Shown: one piece after another, positions 59,367 to 64,000 of the stretch
How positions within the stretch are numbered: the first letter of the stretch is position 1
Layout: every line of letters begins with the position of its first letter
Source: Halosegnis marinus
Lineage (GTDB): Archaea; Halobacteriota; Halobacteria; Halobacteriales; Haloarculaceae
Direction: 5' to 3'
Assembly: GCF_029338355.1 (NCBI RefSeq)
Contig: NZ_CP119802.1
Location: 2,542,001 to 2,606,000 of the forward strand
DNA: 64,000 nucleotides
Program-made: the position numbers and the translations under genes
The notes under the pieces: generated by a model
Databases searched by the model: none
The model's input: only the letters and a program-made list of their open reading frames with translations
Told to the model about the DNA's origin: nothing

Positions 59367-62300
59367 TATTGCACCGTCTCGGAGTCACGGACATCGAAGT
59401 CCTTCTGGAGACCGATGCCGTCCCGGTCCTGCGGGAAGTCGATGACCTCCATGTTCAGTTCCTCCATGCGCTGTTCCGTGGCCGGCTCCAGCCGGACCAT
59501 CGATACCTTCGTCTCCTGCATCTGCGTCTCCACGTCGTAGCCGCGCGACGTGATGGCGTTCACGGAGTCGCCGATGGCGTACGGGACCGTCCCCTCGGGG
59601 TAGCGGTCCTCCAGGCTCTGTCCCTTGAAGACGCCGCCCCAGTGGAAGGGGAGGAACGTCTCGCTGTCGTTCGGGCGGTCCGTCACCCGCGCCTTCACGA
59701 GGATGGACCCGCGGTCCGTCGACGACACGATGAGCATGTCGCCGCCGTCCACGTCGAGGTCCTCGGCCGTCGCCGGCGTTATCTCCGCGTACATGTGCGG
59801 CTGGAGGTCGGCGGTCATCTCGTTCGACCGCGTCTCCGAGCCGCCGCCCTGGTGTTCCACCTGCCGGCCGGTGGTCATGATGGTGTTGAGCCCCTGGTCG
59901 GCCACCTTCTGCATCGCGTCCTCCTGGGTGACCGAGTTGTTCTGGTCGAACCGGTAGAAGTTCTTCTGCTGGCCGTTCGCGGGCCACTGCTCCACCAGGT
60001 CCGGCCGCGGGCTCTCGATGGGTTCGCGGTGGACGGGGACGGTGTCGATGAAGTTCCACACCGTCGCCCGCGCCCGGCCGCGCCCCGTCGGCGCGTCGGG
60101 CTGTTTGTAGTCGTACTGTTCCCACCACTCCAGCGACTCCTCGACGTTCATGCCGGGCTGGACCACGTGCTCCTCCATCCCCCGGCTGACGAGTTCCTGC
60201 GCCAGCGTGTACACGGACTCGTTCGGGTCGAGCGCGTACTGGTAGGGGAGCGAGAGCGCGTCCGGGTTGGTGAGGTCCTCGGGGAGGACCGTCTTCCAGC
60301 CGGGGTACTCCGGGACGCCGTTGATGACGCCCTGGTAGTCGCTCTCCCAGTTCTCCGGGACGAGTTCGTCGCGCAGGAGGTTCGTCCCCTCCTCGACGCC
60401 CTTCGCGTCGACGGTGTCCTGCATCGGGTACGGCTTGTCCGTGTTCATGCCGTCCCAGTCGTCCGGGGTCGGGGCCTGCGTGCCCCAGCGTGCGCGGAAG
60501 TCCTGCCCGCCGTTGCGCGGGTCCATGTCGTCGTTCCAGATGATGGGCGTGCCGGGATGGCCCTCGCCCCAGCAGGGCCACGGCAGCCCCCAGAACTCGT
60601 CGGACACCGGCAAGCCCTGTTCCTCGGCCTTCAGCGTCTCCGTCGAGAACGCGTAGTCGTAGTCGAGGTGCTGTTGGAGCCGTTCGGGGCTCTGGATGTA
60701 GCCGATGGTCCGCAGGCCGATGTTTATCTCGCGGATGACCTCCTCGTAGGTGGACTTCCCGTTGTGGATGTTCGGGCCGGAGCCCCAGTCGAAGTGGGCG
60801 CCGAGGCCGTCCCAGTAGTCATACTCGCCGAGTTTCGCGGCGAGTTCCTGGATGATCCGCAGGTCGGGCCGGGAGTTGTGCGACGGCGGCCGCACCGGCT
60901 CCGACCACTGGATGGAGCGGTGCGAGTTCGTCAGCGAGCGGTAGTGCTCGTACTGGCTCGACGCCGGCAGGATGATGACGCCGTCGTCGCGGTCCGGCAG
61001 CACGGACGCGACGGACGGGAACACGTCCACGACGACCAGCAGGTCGAGGTTCTGCATCGCCTGCTGCATCTTCCCCATCTCGGAGATGGAGTTCGCGGAG
61101 TGGCCCCAGAAGAACGCCGCACGGAGGTCGTTCTCCTGGTACAGCGGCGTCTCGTTGAGCCGCTCGGACTGCGGGAGCGCTCCCTCGAACCAGCGGGCGA
61201 CCGTGAGCCCGTTCTGGAACATGAGCGAGCGGTCCATCGCGCTCGCGTCGGCGGCCCCGCCCTGTTCCGTCCAGACGTCCTGGGGCATCGTCGAGAAGCG
61301 GTCGTACAGCGTGTCGAAGTCCGTCGACCCGCTCGTGAACGGGCTCTGGTTCCACACGTCGGCCCAGTACTCCCACGAGCCGCGCGAGCCGACGCCGTAG
61401 TAGCCGGGCAGGATGTGGCTCGCGACCGCGAGGTCGGTCGCCCCCTGGACGTTGGCGTGGCCGCGCATGACCTGCAGGCCGCCGCCCGAGCGCGCCGCGG
61501 AGCCGCTACCGAGCGACAGCGCCGCGTACGAGCGGATGTTCTGCGTCCCGTTGTTGTGCTGGGTGCCGCCCATCGCCCACTCGATCTGGACGCTGGGCTT
61601 GGCCTCGATTATCATGTCCCCGAGCTGCTGGATCTCCTCGACGCTCATCCAGGTGATGTCGGCGACGGTATCGAGGTCGTAGCGGTCCAGCTCGGAGGCG
61701 AGGTCCTCCCACGCGAAGACGCGCTCGTCGAGCATCTCGCGGTCGAGCTCGTCCTGCTCGCGCAGGTAGCGGATGAGCCCCATCATGAGGGCCACGTCCG
61801 TCCCCGGGCGCATGCGGAAGAACTCGTCCGCGTGGGCCGCGGTCTTGGTGAACCGCGGGTCCACGCAGGCGATCTTCCCGCCGCGCTTCTGGCCCTCCAG
61901 GATGTGCTGCATCGCGATGGGGTGGGCTTCGGCCGGGTTCTGCCCGATGATGACGTTGAGGTCGAAGTTCCGGTAGTCGTTGATGGTGTTCGTCATCGCG
62001 CCGTAACCCCACGTGTTGGCGAGGCCGGCGACCGTCGTGGAGTGGCAGATACGCGCCTGGTGGTCCACGTTGTTGGTGCCGAACATCGAGGCGAACTTCC
62101 GGAACGCGTACGCCTCCTCGTTGGAGTGGTGGGCGCTGCCGAGCCACATCGTCGCGTCGGGGCCGTCCTCCTCGACGATGGTGTTCAGCTCCGAGGCGAT
62201 GTGGTCGTACGCCTCGTTCCACGAGATCTTCCGCCACTCCCCGTCCACCTTCTGGAGCGGGTGCTTCAGCCGGCGTTCGGAGTGTTCGGACGAGAAGATG

Positions 62301-62590
62301 CCCGCCCCCTTCGAGCAGAGCGAGCCGTTGTTTATCGGGTTCTCGTGCCACGGCTCCTGGCCGACGAACGCGTTGCCCTCGCGTTCGCCGCGGAAGCCGC
62401 AGCCGACCGCACAGTAGTTACAGACTGTCTTCGTCAGTTCCCCTTCGTCGTCGGTGCCGTCGGTCTCGCCGTCGCTCTGGGCCAGCGCGTGGCCTGCCGT
62501 CCCCCCGCCGAGGGCCAGCCCGCCCGCCAGTGCGCTCGCCTTCATGAACGAACGTCGGTCGAGATCGAGTGAGACCGGTTCCGCGCTCAT
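59366..62590 (-). CDS. Formate dehydrogenase catalytic subunit, Tat-exported, Cys type
   Basis: A 1074-residue molybdenum or tungsten bis-MGD oxidoreductase close to E. coli FdnG. The Tat signal DRRSFMKASALAGG (11-24) is followed by the [4Fe-4S] set Cys57, Cys60, Cys64 and Cys92. The metal ligand position is Cys182 in ARICHSTTV, where FdnG has selenocysteine. The segments GYGAMTNTINDY, DPRFTKTA and GGTQHNNGTQNIRS also match FdnG. It should oxidise formate outside the membrane. The start ATG 62590 overlaps the stop of a five-codon frame. Confidence 0.92.
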   Translation of the reverse strand: MSAEPVSLDLDRRSFMKASALAGGLALGGGTAGHALAQSDGETDGTDDEGELTKTVCNYCAVGCGFRGEREGNAFVGQEPWHENPINNGSLCSKGAGIFSSEHSERRLKHPLQKVDGEWRKISWNEAYDHIASELNTIVEEDGPDATMWLGSAHHSNEEAYAFRKFASMFGTNNVDHQARICHSTTVAGLANTWGYGAMTNTINDYRNFDLNVIIGQNPAEAHPIAMQHILEGQKRGGKIACVDPRFTKTAAHADEFFRMRPGTDVALMMGLIRYLREQDELDREMLDERVFAWEDLASELDRYDLDTVADITWMSVEEIQQLGDMIIEAKPSVQIEWAMGGTQHNNGTQNIRSYAALSLGSGSAARSGGGLQVMRGHANVQGATDLAVASHILPGYYGVGSRGSWEYWADVWNQSPFTSGSTDFDTLYDRFSTMPQDVWTEQGGAADASAMDRSLMFQNGLTVARWFEGALPQSERLNETPLYQENDLRAAFFWGHSANSISEMGKMQQAMQNLDLLVVVDVFPSVASVLPDRDDGVIILPASSQYEHYRSLTNSHRSIQWSEPVRPPSHNSRPDLRIIQELAAKLGEYDYWDGLGAHFDWGSGPNIHNGKSTYEEVIREINIGLRTIGYIQSPERLQQHLDYDYAFSTETLKAEEQGLPVSDEFWGLPWPCWGEGHPGTPIIWNDDMDPRNGGQDFRARWGTQAPTPDDWDGMNTDKPYPMQDTVDAKGVEEGTNLLRDELVPENWESDYQGVINGVPEYPGWKTVLPEDLTNPDALSLPYQYALDPNESVYTLAQELVSRGMEEHVVQPGMNVEESLEWWEQYDYKQPDAPTGRGRARATVWNFIDTVPVHREPIESPRPDLVEQWPANGQQKNFYRFDQNNSVTQEDAMQKVADQGLNTIMTTGRQVEHQGGGSETRSNEMTADLQPHMYAEITPATAEDLDVDGGDMLIVSSTDRGSILVKARVTDRPNDSETFLPFHWGGVFKGQSLEDRYPEGTVPYAIGDSVNAITSRGYDVETQMQETKVSMVRLEPATEQRMEELNMEVIDFPQDRDGIGLQKDFDVRDSETVQ

Positions 62591-62601
62591 TGTGTTTCCA
62601 T
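62587..62601 (-). other. Four-residue leader frame (METQ) overlapping the fdh start
   Basis: On the minus strand ATG at 62601 opens a frame whose TGA overlaps the formate dehydrogenase ATG (ATGA). It could be chance; listed because similar coupled micro-frames occur at 42199 and 44882. Confidence 0.2.
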
Positions 62602-62641
62602 GGTTTCCCTGACCGTTCTTCGTAGACGGTTCTAGTTTTGG

Positions 62642-62658
62642 TGTGATACCAACTCACA
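62642..62658. promoter_or_regulatory. Palindrome TGTGA-N7-TCACA in the fdh promoter region
   Basis: Perfect 5-bp arms with a 7-nt spacer, 52-68 nt upstream of the fdh ATG. A partly overlapping repeat CAACT/AGTTG lies at 62650-62666. Its form resembles half-sites of CRP/FNR-fold regulators, but the factor is unknown. Confidence 0.45.
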
Positions 62659-62705
62659 AAAAGTTGTACCCCATCTTAAAGAATAATTACATAAATACAT
62701 TTAAC
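62650..62705. promoter_or_regulatory. AT-rich island holding the fdh promoter
   Basis: A stretch rich in A and T (for example ATAATTACATAAATACATTTAA at 62683-62704) in an otherwise GC-rich region. Several TATA-like boxes on the minus strand could serve the fdh operon, with a leader of about 50-75 nt. Confidence 0.5.
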
Positions 62706-62748
62706 CAGACCTGTTCGGGAGGACGCGATGGGCCGGTGGCCCCGAAAC

Positions 62749-62755
62749 CGATATG
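62749..62755 (+). promoter_or_regulatory. TATA element CGATATG for the HdrA-like gene
   Basis: Centred 27 nt upstream of ATG 62779, implying a leaderless transcript divergent from fdh. Confidence 0.55.
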
Positions 62756-62778
62756 GGGGGCCCGCCGATTCGACGGGT

Positions 62779-64000
62779 ATGAACATCGGCGCGTTTGCGT
62801 GCTCCTGTGGCGGGTCGTGCGACATCGACCTCGAACGGGCGCGGGACGGGGTGCGCGACGTGGACGTCGTCGCCAGTTCGAGCCTCCTGTGTCAGGACGG
62901 CCTCGACGCGATGGAACACGTCATCGACCAGTACGACCTCGACCAGGTGGTCGCGACCGCCACGGACGACGGCTGTAAGAGCCGTATCCGCGAGCGGGCG
63001 ACCGAGGCGGGGCTCCACCCGGACGCCACCGCGTTCGTCGACCACCGGGAGGGGAGCGCGTGGGTCCACGACCGCGACGAGGCGACGGACAAGACGGCCC
63101 GTGTCATCAACGCGACGGCCGCGGGCGTCCGTGAGGCGAGCGGGGAGCGGCGCGTCTCCCGGGAGGCCGGCGACCGCGTCGCCGTCGTCGGCGACCCCGA
63201 GACGGCCGCCGCGCTCGCGGACACCGCCGACGTGACGCTCGTCGCGAACGGCCGGGAGTTCGCCGGCGCGGACCTCGACCTCGACGACGTGACGCTCCGC
63301 CGGGGCGGCGTCGCCTCCGTCGAGGGCGAGTACGGCGAGTTCACGCTCTCGCTCCGGTCGCGCGTCACCGCCGACTGCATCTCGTGTATGGAGTGCGTCG
63401 AGCGCGGCCCCGACGACATGGTCACCGCCCGCCCGGTGGACATCCACCCCGAGGCCCCGCGCGGCGAATGGACCGACTGCTGTCCCACCGACGCCATCGA
63501 CATGGACGGCGAGACGACGACGCTCGACGCCGACCAGGTCGTGTGGCCCGGCGCGGACCGTCGCGAACGCGGCGGCCGGATTGGCTTCTACACCACCTCG
63601 GACGCCGGAACCGTCGCGGCCGTCGAGTCGCTGCTCGGCGGCGTCGAGAAGCCGCGGTTCATCGACCTGGAGATGGACGTGTGCGCGTCGGGCGCGTCGA
63701 GCCAGCAGGGGTGTACGGAGTGTTCGGACGCGTGCCCGCACGGCGCGGTCGCGCGGCCGGCCGTGGACGAGGTGGAGATAGACCCCGTGGCGTGTCAGAA
63801 CTGCGGCGCGTGTACGAGCGCCTGCCCGACCGGCGCGGTGTCGCTCCGCGAGCCCTCGAACCGACGGCTCGCCCGCGAGGTCGAGGCGCTCGTGGACGAG
63901 GACACCGACGACGGCGGTTCGTGGTTCGGCCGCGGCGACGACGGCATCGAGACCCCCGTGGTCGCCTTCACCTGCTCCGAGCGGGCGCGCGACCGCCTCC
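62779..64000 (+). CDS. HdrA/MvhD-like iron-sulfur protein, partial (3' end outside window)
   Basis: About 407 residues are visible. The start NIGAFACSCGGSCD and SSSLLCQDG match the N-terminal domain of heterodisulfide reductase HdrA, as does FVDHREGSAWVHDRDEATDKTARVI. The FAD-binding glycine motif of HdrA is missing: the region reads RVAVVGDPETAAAL and runs quickly into the Fe-S part. Clusters follow in CISCMECVE, CTECSDACPHGAV and CQNCGACTSACPTGAV. The last visible stretch, VVAFTCSERARDRL, begins like the MvhD hydrogenase iron-sulfur domain. It diverges from the formate dehydrogenase operon and may accept its electrons or those of another donor. Confidence 0.8.
   Translation, partial: MNIGAFACSCGGSCDIDLERARDGVRDVDVVASSSLLCQDGLDAMEHVIDQYDLDQVVATATDDGCKSRIRERATEAGLHPDATAFVDHREGSAWVHDRDEATDKTARVINATAAGVREASGERRVSREAGDRVAVVGDPETAAALADTADVTLVANGREFAGADLDLDDVTLRRGGVASVEGEYGEFTLSLRSRVTADCISCMECVERGPDDMVTARPVDIHPEAPRGEWTDCCPTDAIDMDGETTTLDADQVVWPGADRRERGGRIGFYTTSDAGTVAAVESLLGGVEKPRFIDLEMDVCASGASSQQGCTECSDACPHGAVARPAVDEVEIDPVACQNCGACTSACPTGAVSLREPSNRRLAREVEALVDEDTDDGGSWFGRGDDGIETPVVAFTCSERARDRL

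Noticed and set aside
59369-62572. A 1067-residue open frame antisense to the formate dehydrogenase catalytic subunit
   Set aside because: Composition is Arg/Val/Leu/Ala shadow sequence, and the opposite strand encodes an unmistakable FdnG-like enzyme.

Overview
The window is chromosomal DNA from a haloarchaeon (class Halobacteria). It is very GC-rich, its proteins are strongly acidic, and most genes have an AT-rich TATA element about 27 nt upstream of the start codon, the leaderless arrangement usual in this group. The gene content agrees: archaeal RNA polymerase subunits, a 20S proteasome, HalX response regulator, archaeal mevalonate pathway with isopentenyl phosphate kinase, PibD-type pilin, TmcA, aEF1-beta and L7Ae. 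The genus cannot be fixed from the sequence. No insertion sequence, CRISPR array, rRNA or prophage was seen. This looks like core chromosome with a few lineage-specific genes.

Layout. 1-7.5 kb: the end of a Dna2-like nuclease/helicase, two orphan haloarchaeal genes, a HalX response regulator tail to tail with a histidine kinase, moaA, and a winged-helix/zinc-ribbon regulator. 7.5-10.5 kb: proteasome beta-alpha operon, divergent from an Mrp/ApbC Fe-S carrier followed by two small proteins. 10.5-16.7 kb: the conserved archaeal translation/transcription superoperon (tRNA-Ser, rps13, rps4, rps11, rpoD, tRNA-Leu, rpl18e, rpl13, rps9, rpoN, rpoK, eno, rps2). 16.7-26 kb: a degenerate Nudix protein, a zinc-type ferredoxin, gltX, a pilin with a hexanucleotide repeat, and an isoprenoid block (mvk, ipk, a GIDE-domain membrane protein, RNase J, idsA). 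26-34.7 kb: a multidomain sensor kinase, DUF456/tmcA, an oxidoreductase, and rpl7ae-rps28e-rpl24e-ndk. 34.7-38.6 kb: a four-gene membrane operon (Yip1-like, surface protein, MacB-type ABC pair). 38.6-45.5 kb: S9 peptidase, yqeC and mobA, a thiolase plus HMG-CoA-synthase-like/DUF35 fusion, and DUF2391. 45.5-48.9 kb: a CHAT-protease gene divergent from a DUF5821/TbsP-like regulator, then a zinc ribbon and aEF1-beta. 49-56.3 kb: a PLP enzyme, rpl21e-rpoF-DUF655-rsmA-mscS-mtq2, and a metE pair. 56.3-64 kb: small orphans, an FdnGHI-like formate dehydrogenase operon read leftward, and divergently an HdrA/MvhD-like iron-sulfur protein that runs off the window.

Connections. Molybdenum cofactor genes (moaA, mobA, yqeC) share the window with their likely client, the formate dehydrogenase. 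The most interesting regions are the formate dehydrogenase/HdrA-like divergon, with a one-base frameshift in the cytochrome b gene and a palindromic operator candidate in an AT-rich island; the CHAT protease; the thiolase plus HMGS-like fusion that has lost the catalytic residues; several very short ORFs coupled to downstream starts; and structured leaders upstream of rpl7ae and RNase J in a genome where leaderless transcripts dominate.
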